This document shows, piece after piece, positions 34,144 to 42,079 of a stretch of DNA of 64,000 bases. Each line of letters begins with the position of its first letter. The stretch's first letter is position 1. The notes under the pieces were generated by a model that searched no databases, was not told the DNA's origin, and saw only the letters and a list, made by a program, of their open reading frames with translations. The position numbers were made by a program, and so were the translations under genes. Source of the DNA: an uncultured Mucilaginibacter sp. (lineage in GTDB: Bacteria; Bacteroidota; Bacteroidia; Sphingobacteriales; Sphingobacteriaceae); assembly GCF_913773635.1 (NCBI RefSeq), contig NZ_CAJYGQ010000013.1, forward strand, positions 297,973 through 361,972, written 5' to 3'.

Positions 34144-35395
34144 CCAGCGCAGCTTTTTCTTTAATGTAGACTGGCTTACGATATTAATTTATCTGTGTTT
34201 GTGTACCATTGGCTGGTTCAATATTCATGCTGCAGTGTTTGATGAAATGCACCCTCAAATTATTGACCTGGATACTGAGTACGGCAAGCAGTTCATATTC
34301 ATAATATCGGCTGTTGTGCTAGGCGCTGTTATTTTGCTTTTAGATTCACGATTTTTTAATGGACTTGCGCCGGTATTCTACGTGGTAACGGTGCTCTTGC
34401 TCATTGCAGTTTTGGTGGTTGGCCGAAATGTAGGTGGTAACCAAGCCTGGATTCCTTTAGGATCTTTCAGGCTGCAGCCGTCCGAGTTTGCTAAGTTCAG
34501 TACCTGTTTACTGCTTGCACGTTATTTAAGCGGAGTAAACATACGTATAACTGAACCTAAATCATTTTTTACGGCAGCGGCCATCATTGCCTTGCCCATG
34601 TTTTTGATTATGATGCAGCCTGATACCGGCTCAACACTGGTATTCTGCTCTTTCATTTTCATTTTGTATCGCGAAGGCTTATCTCCTATCTTCCTCATAG
34701 CTGCCGGGCTTGCCATCACTCTCTTTATTCTGGCCCTGTTGGTTAATGAGTGGTACATTATTGGCGCGCTTGCGGCTGTGGCTGGTGCCATACTCTTTTT
34801 CATCAGGCGTACGCCACAAACGGTTATCACCATTGTAGCTGTTTTGGCAATTTGCATCGCTTTCGTATTCGTGGTTAAGCCCTTATATACACACTTCCCA
34901 TCGCATCAAAAGGCGCGTATTGATGAGTTATTAGGCATAACATCAGATAAACGTGGAATAGGCTACAACGTCAATCAATCTAAAATTGCTATAGGGTCGG
35001 GCAAATTATGGGGTAAAGGATACCTGGAGGGTACGCAAACCAAATACTCCTTTGTTCCTGCGCAAAGCACCGACTTCATTTTTTGTACCATTGGCGAAGA
35101 GTGGGGTTTTGCAGGATCGGTAGTAGTTATAGGACTATACATGTTTTTGCTTATGCGCATCATTATGATGGCCGAACGACAGCGATCTCCTTTTTCGCGC
35201 GTTTATGGCTATGGCGTAGCCTCTATCATCTTCTTCCACGTTATTATTAATATTGGCATGACAGTGGGCCTTGTGCCCGTTATAGGCATTCCCTTGCCTT
35301 TTATAAGCTACGGGGGCTCATCACTGTGGAGTTTCACAATCTTGCTATTTATACTAATTAAGCTCGACTCAAACAGGTTGGGGCATGTTTTATAA
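34136..35395 (+). CDS. rodA: SEDS peptidoglycan glycosyltransferase RodA
   Basis: A 419-residue SEDS polymerase that works with PBP2 in rod elongation. It has about ten helices; family motifs include GGNQAWIPLGSFRLQPSEFAK, MMQPDTGSTLVF and the C-terminal GIPLPFISYGGSSLW. The long loop (about 245-310) carries the catalytic-region sequence SKIAIGSGKLWGKGYLEGTQ. It is the last gene of the shape operon; no terminator hairpin is obvious after it. Confidence 0.95.
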   Translation: MNNQRSFFFNVDWLTILIYLCLCTIGWFNIHAAVFDEMHPQIIDLDTEYGKQFIFIISAVVLGAVILLLDSRFFNGLAPVFYVVTVLLLIAVLVVGRNVGGNQAWIPLGSFRLQPSEFAKFSTCLLLARYLSGVNIRITEPKSFFTAAAIIALPMFLIMMQPDTGSTLVFCSFIFILYREGLSPIFLIAAGLAITLFILALLVNEWYIIGALAAVAGAILFFIRRTPQTVITIVAVLAICIAFVFVVKPLYTHFPSHQKARIDELLGITSDKRGIGYNVNQSKIAIGSGKLWGKGYLEGTQTKYSFVPAQSTDFIFCTIGEEWGFAGSVVVIGLYMFLLMRIIMMAERQRSPFSRVYGYGVASIIFFHVIINIGMTVGLVPVIGIPLPFISYGGSSLWSFTILLFILIKLDSNRLGHVL

Positions 35396-35481
35396 TTAAG
35401 TTACTGCTAACTTAGCCACGCTTGCCGATTCTTGATAATTTGCGCAAGGCTGCTTAACTTGTAAACGCCAATTAATAAATT

Positions 35482-36090
35482 ATGTCACAAACCGACATCC
35501 GTATAGACGATTACATCACCAAATCGGCCGAATTTGCTCAGCCAGTGCTTATCCATTTACGAACATTGGTACACCAGGCTTGCTCGCAAATACAGGAAAC
35601 TATAAAGTGGAGCATGCCATTTTTTGAGTATAAAGGAACTGTTTGTAACATGGCTGCTTTTAAACAGCACTGTACATTTGGTTTTTGGAAAGGCAAGCTA
35701 TTACCAGACCCGCATGGTATTCTGAACATGAAGGACGAAAACGCCATGGGTCAGTTAGGGCGCATAACCGGTCTTAGTGATTTACCTCCAGATGAAGTGC
35801 TTATACAATATATTAAAGAAGCCATAGCGCTCAACGAAAACGGCGTTAAAGTTGAGAAAGCCAAACCCGCCACTAAAGCCGACTTAGTAATTCCTGATTA
35901 TTTTATTGACTTTCTCAATCAACATCCAAAGGCTGCTGCACAATTTAATCAATACGGCTATTCGCACCAAAAGGAATACGTACAATGGATTACCGAGGCC
36001 AAAACTGAGACCACACGTTTAAAACGCATGCAAACTTCCGTAGAGTGGCTAAGTGAGGGTAAGTCGAGAAACTGGAAGTATCAAAAGTAG
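35482..36090 (+). CDS. YdeI/OmpD-associated family protein with DUF1801 domain
   Basis: A 202-residue soluble protein. The N-terminal half has the DUF1801 pattern (HLRTLVHQACSQIQETIKWSMPFFEYKG and GFWKGKLL), and the C-terminal third has the Bacteroidetes-OmdA pattern (VIPDYFIDFLNQHPKAAAQF, KEYVQWITEAKTETTRLKRM). The combination is common in Bacteroidota, but no biochemical function is established; the OmpD link comes from one E. coli study. Confidence 0.8.
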   Translation: MSQTDIRIDDYITKSAEFAQPVLIHLRTLVHQACSQIQETIKWSMPFFEYKGTVCNMAAFKQHCTFGFWKGKLLPDPHGILNMKDENAMGQLGRITGLSDLPPDEVLIQYIKEAIALNENGVKVEKAKPATKADLVIPDYFIDFLNQHPKAAAQFNQYGYSHQKEYVQWITEAKTETTRLKRMQTSVEWLSEGKSRNWKYQK

Positions 36091-36191
36091 TGAATGGTTG
36101 ATTGTGTGAATAGTTGAATACTTAAAATATTTAAGGCTGTTGGACTTGTTTCGGCAGCACATATCTTAAGTATCGCAGCTTCATTCTACCT

Positions 36192-36274
36192 TGTCATTTC
36201 GACACAAGGGAAATTTTTTTGAAGCGAACAACTGATCTATTTGAAAAGATTTCTCTCTATCGTTCGGAATGACA
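36192..36274. repeat. TGTCATTTCGA...TCGGAATGACA inverted repeat
   Basis: The left arm (36192-36219) reads TGTCATTTCGAC and GGGAAATTTTTT; the right arm (36244-36274) reads AAAAGATTTCTC and CGGAATGACA. I recognise this as a type of extragenic palindrome that recurs in Bacteroidota genomes. Here it lies in a 228-base gap that has no gene. Confidence 0.7.
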
Positions 36275-36318
36275 CTTGAGCTTTAAAAAGCCCGGCTACC
36301 TGGGGATTTAGGTGAGGC

Positions 36319-36528
36319 TTATTGTTCCTGATACTCCTGTTGCAACTCCAGCAAGCAATTAGCACATAAGCAGCCATCATATAATTCGCTTACATACTGT
36401 ACCTCGTTTATGGTAAGCTGTACTTTGCTGCACTGGCATTTGGTGTACGAGTTAGCCTTACACTCGAAGGTGCTGCGGCAGCGTTCGCATTGTATTACCT
36501 CGTGTTTATGAAATACCTGTTTATGCAT
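36319..36528 (-). CDS. Cysteine-rich CWC-family small protein
   Basis: A 69-residue protein with eight Cys (CERCRSTFEC, KCQCSK, GCLCANC) in the CWC order, probably binding zinc. It resembles the cysteine-rich CWC family; the Trp of the name motif is not present here, the C-S-K variant standing in its place. Function unknown. Its promoter box touches the nrdA terminator directly upstream. Confidence 0.7.
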   Translation of the reverse strand: MHKQVFHKHEVIQCERCRSTFECKANSYTKCQCSKVQLTINEVQYVSELYDGCLCANCLLELQQEYQEQ

Positions 36529-36537
36529 ATAACGTTA

Positions 36538-36545
36538 CAAATATA
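36538..36545 (-). promoter_or_regulatory. TAnnTTTG promoter box of the Cys-rich gene
   Basis: TATATTTG on the minus strand, ending 10 bases before the start codon at 36528. It begins within the U-tract of the nrdA terminator. Confidence 0.6.
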
Positions 36546-36549
36546 AAAA

Positions 36550-36574
36550 GCCCCGAAGCTAATAGCTTCAGGGC
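36550..36574 (-). terminator. Terminator of nrdA
   Basis: An 11-bp stem (36550-36560 with 36564-36574, one mismatch) with a 3-base loop, followed on the minus strand by CTTTTTATATT. It lies 37 bases after the nrdA stop. Confidence 0.8.
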
Positions 36575-36611
36575 CGGGTCACAATTATAGATATACTTAA
36601 AACTTGCTTAA

Positions 36612-38990
36612 TTATGCTGAACAGGTTACACAACCCTCTTCCATTGAGCATGACGGACCTGCCGGCACATCATTCTCTACAGTAGCTACTTGTGATGGGA
36701 TAACCGGGTCCATGTTTTTACCGCCCTGGTTCTCCACGGTAAACTTAACTGCTTGTGAAGCCGCCTGAGTACGCAAATAGTACATACCTGTTTTCAAACC
36801 TTTTTTCCATGCATAGAAGTGCATTGAAGTTAGTTTTGAAGCATTAGGCGCGTTAATAAACAGGTTAAGTGACTGTGATTGGCAAATGTAAGCACCACGA
36901 TCAGCAGCCATATCAATAATGTTACGCATTTTAATTTCCCATACGGTTTTGTACAGGTCTTTGATGTTTTGCGGAATCTCGGCAATATCCTGAATTGATC
37001 CGTTAGCGCTGATGATTTGATCTTTCATGCGGCTGTTCCACAAACCTAAATCAACCAAATCACGCAACAGGTGCTTGTTCACAATAACAAACTCACCGCT
37101 TAATACACGGCGGGTGTAGATGTTTGAAGTGTATGGTTCAAAACACTCGTTGTTACCCAAAATTTGAGAGGTAGATGCTGTTGGCATAGGAGCAACTAAT
37201 AAAGAGTTGCGAACGCCATTTTGAACTACTTCCTTACGCAAACCTTCCCAATCCCAACGGTTGCTGGCCGGTTGTACGTTCCACAAATCAAACTGGAATT
37301 TACCTTGAGATAATGGCGAACCCTGGAAGGTTTCATAAGCGCCATCTTTTATAGCCAAATCTTTTGATGCGGTCATTGAGGCAAAGTAGATAGTTTCAAA
37401 TATCTCTTTGTTCAATTGTTTAGCCTCTTCACTTTCAAAAGGCATGCGCAGGCAAATAAACGTATCAGCCAAACCTTGTACACCTAAACCAATTGGGCGG
37501 TGACGCAGGTTTGAATATTCGGCCTCTTTAACCGGGTAGTAGTTATGATCAATGATCTTGTTCAGGTTTAATGTAGCTTGGTAAGTCACCTCGTAAAGTT
37601 TCTCGTGGTCAAATTCGCCATTGATAACAAAACGTGGTAACGCTAATGAAGCCAGGTTACAAACGGCAACCTCATCAGCCGATGTGTACTCCATAATTTC
37701 GGTACACAGGTTCGAACTTTTGATGGTACCTAAATTTTGCTGGTTCGATTTACCGTTTGCAGCATCTTTATATAATAAGTAAGGTGTACCAGTTTCTACC
37801 TGGGCATCCAGTATAGCAAACCAAAGTTCTTGTGCTTTTACCTTTCTACGGGCACGGCCTTCTTTTTCGTATTTGGTGTAAAGTTCTTCAAACTCCTTAC
37901 CGTGGCACTCGGCTAAGCCTGGTGCTTCATGCGGGCAGAACAGGCTCCACTCCTCGTTAGCCTCAACGCGTTGCATGAATAAGTCACATACCCAAAGGGC
38001 ATAGAACAAGTCACGTGCACGCATTTCTTCTTTACCATGGTTTTTACGCAGATCAAGGAATTCAAAAATATCGGCGTGCCAAGGCTCTAAATAAATGGCA
38101 AAGGCTCCTTTACGTTTACCACCTCCCTGATCAACGTAACGGGCAGTATCATTGAACACACGCAGCATTGGAATAATACCGTTGCTGGTACCGTTGGTAC
38201 CGCTGATGTATGAACCTGTTGCACGTACGTTATGGATGCTTAAACCTATACCACCGGCACTTTGCGAAATTTGGGCAGTTTGTTTCAGCGTATCGTAAAT
38301 ACCTTCAATACTGTCATCCTTCATGGTTAATAAAAAGCATGACGACATTTGAGGTTTAGGTGTACCGGCGTTAAACAACGTAGGAGTAGCGTGGGTAAAC
38401 CAACGCTCGCTCATCAGGTTGTATGTTTTAATAGCGCTTTCCACATCATCTTTGTGGATGCCTACCGACACGCGCATAAACAAGTGCTGAGGGCGTTCGG
38501 CTATACGGCCGTCTAACTTTAACAGGTATGATTTTTCAAGAGTTTTAAAACCAAAATAATCAAAACCGAAGTCGCGGTCGTATATAATGCTACTGTCTAA
38601 AATATCAGCGTTTGCTTCAATTACAGCCCATACATCATCGGCAATCAGAGACGCATTTCTGCCGGTTTTAGGGTCTTTGTAATTGTACAGCTTACGCATG
38701 GTTTCGCTGAACGATTTGATGGTGTTTTTATGCAGGTTAGAGACCGCAATACGCGATGCCAGCTGAGCATAATCGGGATGTTTGGTAGTTAATGATGCCG
38801 CTGTTTCAGCTGCAAGGTTATCCAGCTCAGATGTGGTTACACCGTCATATAAACCTTCAATTACTTTTTTTGCTACGTCTACCGCATCAACCAAATGAGG
38901 GTTAAGGCCATAGCACAATTTCTCTATACGCGCGGTAATTTTGTCAAACTTTACCGACTCAGTTCTGCCGTCTCTTTTTATTACAAACAT
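36612..38990 (-). CDS. nrdA: Ribonucleoside-diphosphate reductase large subunit
   Basis: Catalytic alpha subunit of class I ribonucleotide reductase. The 792-residue protein starts with an ATP-cone (VIKRDGRTESVKFDKITARIE, then about 90 residues), which suggests dATP control of overall activity. The barrel motifs LFNAGTPKPQMSSCFLL, GGIGLSIHNVRATGSYI, CNLASLALPRF and APMPTASTSQILGNNECFEP hold the active-site Cys, Asn and Glu residues, and the tail ends CVTCSA, a CxxC redox pair. It follows nrdB on the same strand; the gap carries an inverted repeat. Confidence 0.97.
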   Translation of the reverse strand: MFVIKRDGRTESVKFDKITARIEKLCYGLNPHLVDAVDVAKKVIEGLYDGVTTSELDNLAAETAASLTTKHPDYAQLASRIAVSNLHKNTIKSFSETMRKLYNYKDPKTGRNASLIADDVWAVIEANADILDSSIIYDRDFGFDYFGFKTLEKSYLLKLDGRIAERPQHLFMRVSVGIHKDDVESAIKTYNLMSERWFTHATPTLFNAGTPKPQMSSCFLLTMKDDSIEGIYDTLKQTAQISQSAGGIGLSIHNVRATGSYISGTNGTSNGIIPMLRVFNDTARYVDQGGGKRKGAFAIYLEPWHADIFEFLDLRKNHGKEEMRARDLFYALWVCDLFMQRVEANEEWSLFCPHEAPGLAECHGKEFEELYTKYEKEGRARRKVKAQELWFAILDAQVETGTPYLLYKDAANGKSNQQNLGTIKSSNLCTEIMEYTSADEVAVCNLASLALPRFVINGEFDHEKLYEVTYQATLNLNKIIDHNYYPVKEAEYSNLRHRPIGLGVQGLADTFICLRMPFESEEAKQLNKEIFETIYFASMTASKDLAIKDGAYETFQGSPLSQGKFQFDLWNVQPASNRWDWEGLRKEVVQNGVRNSLLVAPMPTASTSQILGNNECFEPYTSNIYTRRVLSGEFVIVNKHLLRDLVDLGLWNSRMKDQIISANGSIQDIAEIPQNIKDLYKTVWEIKMRNIIDMAADRGAYICQSQSLNLFINAPNASKLTSMHFYAWKKGLKTGMYYLRTQAASQAVKFTVENQGGKNMDPVIPSQVATVENDVPAGPSCSMEEGCVTCSA

Positions 38991-39038
38991 CTTGGAAGCT
39001 GTTAAGTGTTAATGTTTTTGTTGTAGGTATATTTTTTT

Positions 39039-39123
39039 AGTAGTAAGTATAAAGTACTTAGTATTTACTTTGCCGCCAAGCTAAAGTCTTGCTACTTTTT
39101 ACTGAGTACTTACTACTTTTTAC
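39039..39123. repeat. AGTAGTAAGTA-type inverted repeat between nrdB and nrdA
   Basis: The left arm AGTAGTAAGTATAAAGTACT (39039-39058) is mirrored by AGTACTTACTACTTTTTACT (39104-39123), with a further TACTTTTTACTGAGTACT copy. It lies in the nrdB-nrdA gap and would form a hairpin between the two cistrons. Confidence 0.7.
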
Positions 39124-39128
39124 TAATC

Positions 39129-40103
39129 TTAGAAATCCTCATCGAGTGAAAATGCCTGGCTTGATGGCTGAGCATTTAATACACCGCTTTTTTGGTAATC
39201 GCCAACGCGTTTTTCGAAAAAATTGGTTTTGCCTTGCAATGAAATCATTTCCATAAAATCAAACGGATTGGTAGCATTGTAATGCTTATCGTAGCCCAGC
39301 TCAACCAGCCAGCGGTCGGCTACAAACTCAATGTATTGACTCATTAAATCGGCATTCATCCCAATCAATTTAACCGGAAGCGCATCTGTAATGAACTCTT
39401 TCTCAATTTCCACAGCATCGGTAATAATTGAGGTAGCTTCTTGTTTAGTTAGTTTGTTTTGCAACATACTGTATAACAAACAGGCAAACTCGCAGTGCAT
39501 GCCCTCATCACGTGATATCAGCTCGTTGCTGAACGTTAGGCCAGGCATTAGACCACGTTTTTTAAGCCAGAATATTGAACAGAAACTTCCTGAAAAGAAT
39601 ATACCTTCAACTGCTGCAAATGCTACAAGGCGTTGTGCAAAGGTTCCGTTTTCAATCCATTTAAGGGCCCACTCAGCCTTTTTACCTACACAAGGCACGG
39701 TGTCAATGGCGTGGAACAAGCGGTCTTTTTCAACCGGATCTTTCACATAAGTATCAATCAGCAACGCATAAGTTTCTGAGTGAATGTTTTCCATCATGAT
39801 TTGGAAACCATAAAAACAGCGTGCCTCAGGTACCTGTACCTCGCTCATAAAGTTTACGGCAAGGTTTTCATTCACTATGCCGTCACTGGCTGCAAAAAAT
39901 GCCAGCACGTGCGAAATGAAATGCTTTTCACCAGAATTAAGGTTTTCCCAATGCTTAATATCGTCAGACAGGTCAATCTCTTCGGCAGTCCAAAAGCTGG
40001 CTTCATGTTTTTTATACATCTCCCAAATTGCCGGGTAGTTGATTGGCAGGATAACAAACCTGTCCTTATTTTCTCTTAATAAAACTTCGTTTTCCTGGCT
40101 CAT
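39129..40103 (-). CDS. nrdB: Ribonucleoside-diphosphate reductase small subunit
   Basis: Radical-generating beta subunit, 324 residues. The metal site and radical Tyr are intact: Asp74, Glu105, His108 and Tyr112 in MENIHSETYALLID, which reads like the eukaryotic R2 sequence (MENIHSEMYSLLID). Later ligands are in the segment from FAAVEGIFFSGSFC to SRDEGMHCEFA. The C-terminus ends in SLDEDF, the acidic/aromatic tail that docks on the large subunit. The order nrdB-nrdA is the reverse of E. coli. Expression starts about 190 bases upstream behind a structured leader. Confidence 0.96.
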   Translation of the reverse strand: MSQENEVLLRENKDRFVILPINYPAIWEMYKKHEASFWTAEEIDLSDDIKHWENLNSGEKHFISHVLAFFAASDGIVNENLAVNFMSEVQVPEARCFYGFQIMMENIHSETYALLIDTYVKDPVEKDRLFHAIDTVPCVGKKAEWALKWIENGTFAQRLVAFAAVEGIFFSGSFCSIFWLKKRGLMPGLTFSNELISRDEGMHCEFACLLYSMLQNKLTKQEATSIITDAVEIEKEFITDALPVKLIGMNADLMSQYIEFVADRWLVELGYDKHYNATNPFDFMEMISLQGKTNFFEKRVGDYQKSGVLNAQPSSQAFSLDEDF

Positions 40104-40293
40104 ATATCGTATCTTATTTATCTTTTTTTAACCCCAAACTTTAGCGGCCTAACCAACCACCAACCTACTGATTGGATGCTGTTTATGCTTATATCTTACG
40201 TTGGTTATGGCTTAATCAACCGCACCTATCATGGCCAGCCTTAGGGGATGTTTGGCTACCTTACCACCTCGCGGCGGTGCACTAAAAATTTGC
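40104..40293 (-). ncRNA. Structured 5' leader of nrdB, candidate cis-regulatory RNA
   Basis: From the TACATTTG box to the nrdB start there are about 190 untranslated bases. On the minus strand: TTATGC near the 5' end pairs with GCATAA farther on; GCACC pairs with GGTGC; inside, GCC-GCGA-GGT makes a small hairpin with a GNRA loop; GGTAGCC pairs with GGCTGGCC around a 13-base loop; GGTT pairs with AACC. I do not recognise a riboswitch class; cobalamin-riboswitch core sequences are absent. Confidence 0.4.
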
Positions 40294-40297
40294 ATAA

Positions 40298-40305
40298 CAA
40301 ATGTA
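40298..40305 (-). promoter_or_regulatory. TAnnTTTG promoter box of nrdB-nrdA
   Basis: On the minus strand TACATTTG is an exact match, 194 bases upstream of the nrdB start. Confidence 0.6.
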
Positions 40306-40540
40306 CAGTTCAACCCTTAAAGTAGTTCACAGGAGTTATAAACAACGGCTAAAAGTTATCCACAAAAGATATTAGTAAATATATAGGTTAAAAATGCCTT
40401 GTAATTTACATATCTGTTTTTCAATGATTTACAATGACATTTAATTGTCATGCACAAATCGCGCAGCTAATAGTTTTAGCAAATTTATCATTTAATTTAG
40501 CACTTGCAAATGCTAAAGTGCTGTAAACAAAAAGCATAAA
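40306..40540. other. Gene-free region upstream of the nrd promoter with two palindromes
   Basis: This stretch has no reading frame. It holds ATGACATTTAATTGTCAT (40434-40451, 6-bp arms) and AGCACTT...AAGTGCT (40499-40522, 7-bp arms). They may be operator sites for nrd control. Neither resembles the NrdR box that I know from other bacteria. Confidence 0.35.
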
Positions 40541-40561
40541 AAAAGCCTGCTTACGCAGGCT
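40541..40561 (-). terminator. Terminator of msrB
   Basis: A 7-bp stem AGCCTGC/GCAGGCT (40544-40550 with 40555-40561), TTAC loop; on the minus strand seven U follow. It lies 66 bases after the msrB stop. Confidence 0.85.
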
Positions 40562-40626
40562 CGCATTGTTAGTAAAATAACAATTAATTGTAAACTGAAT
40601 TTTATGCGGATAGCAAAAAAGTTGAA

Positions 40627-40998
40627 CTACTTTGCTTCTTCAAGCGGTACAAACTTCATTGATACCGAATTTACACAATGGCGGGTGTTTTTTGAGGTGA
40701 AACGCTCCCCGGTAAAAACGTGACCCAGGTGTGCTCCGCAATTGTTACACAGTATTTCAACCCTCCTACCGTCTGCATCGGTTTCGCGGCGCACGGCACC
40801 TTGTATCTCATCATCAAAGCTAGGCCAGCCGCAAAACGACTCAAACTTATCTTCGCTGCGGTAAAGCGGTGCGTCGCACCTGCGACATACATACAGGCCC
40901 TGTGCCTTATTGTTGAGCAGCTCCCCTGTAAACGGACGCTCGGTGCCTTTGTACAATATAATGCGTTCTTCTTCAGGTGTTAATTCGTTGTATTTCAT
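40627..40998 (-). CDS. msrB: Peptide methionine (R)-S-oxide reductase
   Basis: Repairs the R-sulfoxide of oxidised methionine in proteins. The 123-residue protein has two zinc-binding CxxC pairs (CRRC and CNNC), the substrate stretch FCGWPSF, GHVFTGER and the catalytic Cys in TRHCVNSVSM. No MsrA domain is fused and there is no signal peptide, so it should be cytosolic. It is monocistronic, upstream of the nrd region. Confidence 0.95.
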   Translation of the reverse strand: MKYNELTPEEERIILYKGTERPFTGELLNNKAQGLYVCRRCDAPLYRSEDKFESFCGWPSFDDEIQGAVRRETDADGRRVEILCNNCGAHLGHVFTGERFTSKNTRHCVNSVSMKFVPLEEAK

Positions 40999-41246
40999 AT
41001 AATGTAATGAGTAAACTTCGAGTGCTTATAGCTGCACCGTAGCTCAAATAAATATACTCATTTTGTGCCATATTGGTTTTACAGCAACACTTGTTTACCC
41101 ACCGGTGACCAAACTTGTAACAGTTTATGATCACTATGGGTTTAAGTTTTACTTTCGGAAAATCGCAGAAAGTCTCTTCGCCTTCAGGTGTTCAGTCGAG
41201 CCAATTAAACGCCTTGAAGGCAGTTGAACGCCCGCACCGCCATAAT

Positions 41247-41561
41247 TCAGTGCTTTACATCAATTTTGTACAATATCTGCTTGTCAATATAAAAAGTACC
41301 AAACGGAATTATGCAGGCCAGCAGTACTTTCCAGGTGGTGTTTTTAAACTGCCAGCCTTGCTCTACCCCAACGCTCAGGGTGTTAAATATAAACAGAAGA
41401 AACAGGGCACCATGCGCCGGACCGATAGCTTTAACCATGGCCGGGTTATGTGCATAGTATTTTAAAGGCACGGCAATAAAAATCAGCATCAGTAACGAAA
41501 TGCCCTCTAAAAAGCCGATGATGCGCAAGCGGCCTACGTTAGTTTTAAGTAAAGACAACAT
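41247..41561 (-). CDS. DUF3817 small membrane protein
   Basis: A 104-residue protein with three membrane helices. The start RLRIIGFLEGISLLMLIFIAVPLKYYA and the following GPAHGALFLLFIF are the DUF3817 signature. Function unknown. It begins 9 bases after the stop of the upstream membrane gene and is therefore the second gene of an operon that appears to be under TetR control (operator 42048-42067). ATG 41561 is preferred over ATG 41567. Confidence 0.78.
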   Translation of the reverse strand: MLSLLKTNVGRLRIIGFLEGISLLMLIFIAVPLKYYAHNPAMVKAIGPAHGALFLLFIFNTLSVGVEQGWQFKNTTWKVLLACIIPFGTFYIDKQILYKIDVKH

Positions 41562-41570
41562 ATACAAAAT

Positions 41571-42032
41571 TTAAAGTGCACGAATGTAAGGACGCTGTGC
41601 CAGCGGCGAGAAAGGCCATGGTATGGCAACAAATATGACAAGTAAGGCTATACCAAACCATATATACATAGTTTTTGCCTTTTCGGAGTCGCTGGATTTG
41701 CGTTTAGCCATGGCCGAGCCAACGGTAACCAGCACAACAGCAAGCAGCATTAGCGTAATGTGTATAACACCAAAAAATGCAGGGTCGGTAATACGGCTAT
41801 TGCTGCTTAGCCCTGCAAAAAAAGCTTTAACCGTTGCGCTTTGCGAGTACAGCACAATACCAATCATCAACTGAATATGTGCTATAGTGGCCGTCCAATG
41901 CCGTAATTTGTTCAAACTTTTAGTAAACGGCTTGTTGTTGGTGTAGGCTACGTAAGCTTTACAAAAAGACCAGCCCAGGCTTCCCAAAACTAGCCAGCGC
42001 ATTACAGAGTGTGTAAAAAGTAGTACTTGCAT
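41571..42032 (-). CDS. Four-helix membrane protein, cytochrome-b-like
   Basis: A 153-residue protein with about four helices. The first, LLFTHSVMRWLVLGSLGW, and the second, LRHWTATIAHIQLMIGIVLY, hold His residues, and a third His lies in GVIHITLMLLAVVL. Bacteroidota homologues are usually labelled 'cytochrome B'; paired His could bind haem, but this is unproven. It is the first gene of the pair with the DUF3817 gene, directly downstream of the TetR gene and of a palindromic operator. Confidence 0.65.
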   Translation of the reverse strand: MQVLLFTHSVMRWLVLGSLGWSFCKAYVAYTNNKPFTKSLNKLRHWTATIAHIQLMIGIVLYSQSATVKAFFAGLSSNSRITDPAFFGVIHITLMLLAVVLVTVGSAMAKRKSSDSEKAKTMYIWFGIALLVIFVAIPWPFSPLAQRPYIRAL

Positions 42033-42047
42033 AAGTGTGAGTTATAA

Positions 42048-42067
42048 AACATACCATTTAGTATGTT
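42048..42067 (-). promoter_or_regulatory. TetR-type operator upstream of the membrane operon
   Basis: AACATAC-CATTTA-GTATGTT: 7-bp perfect arms with a 6-base centre. Nearly the same site (42667-42686) precedes the TetR gene. It lies 16 bases before the ATG at 42032. Confidence 0.65.
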
Positions 42068-42079
42068 TTTAGTGAAAAA

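Noticed and set aside
40215..40275. TAAGGTAGCCAAA in the nrdB leader, which resembles a stretch of archaeal/eukaryotic large-subunit rRNA
   Set aside because: The match is about 13 bases and the flanks do not follow rRNA, so I take it as chance and not as an rRNA fragment or an intron site.
41127..41465. 112-residue open frame on the plus strand across the DUF3817 gene end
   Set aside because: Overlaps the real gene antisense for most of its second half and has no family resemblance or start signal.
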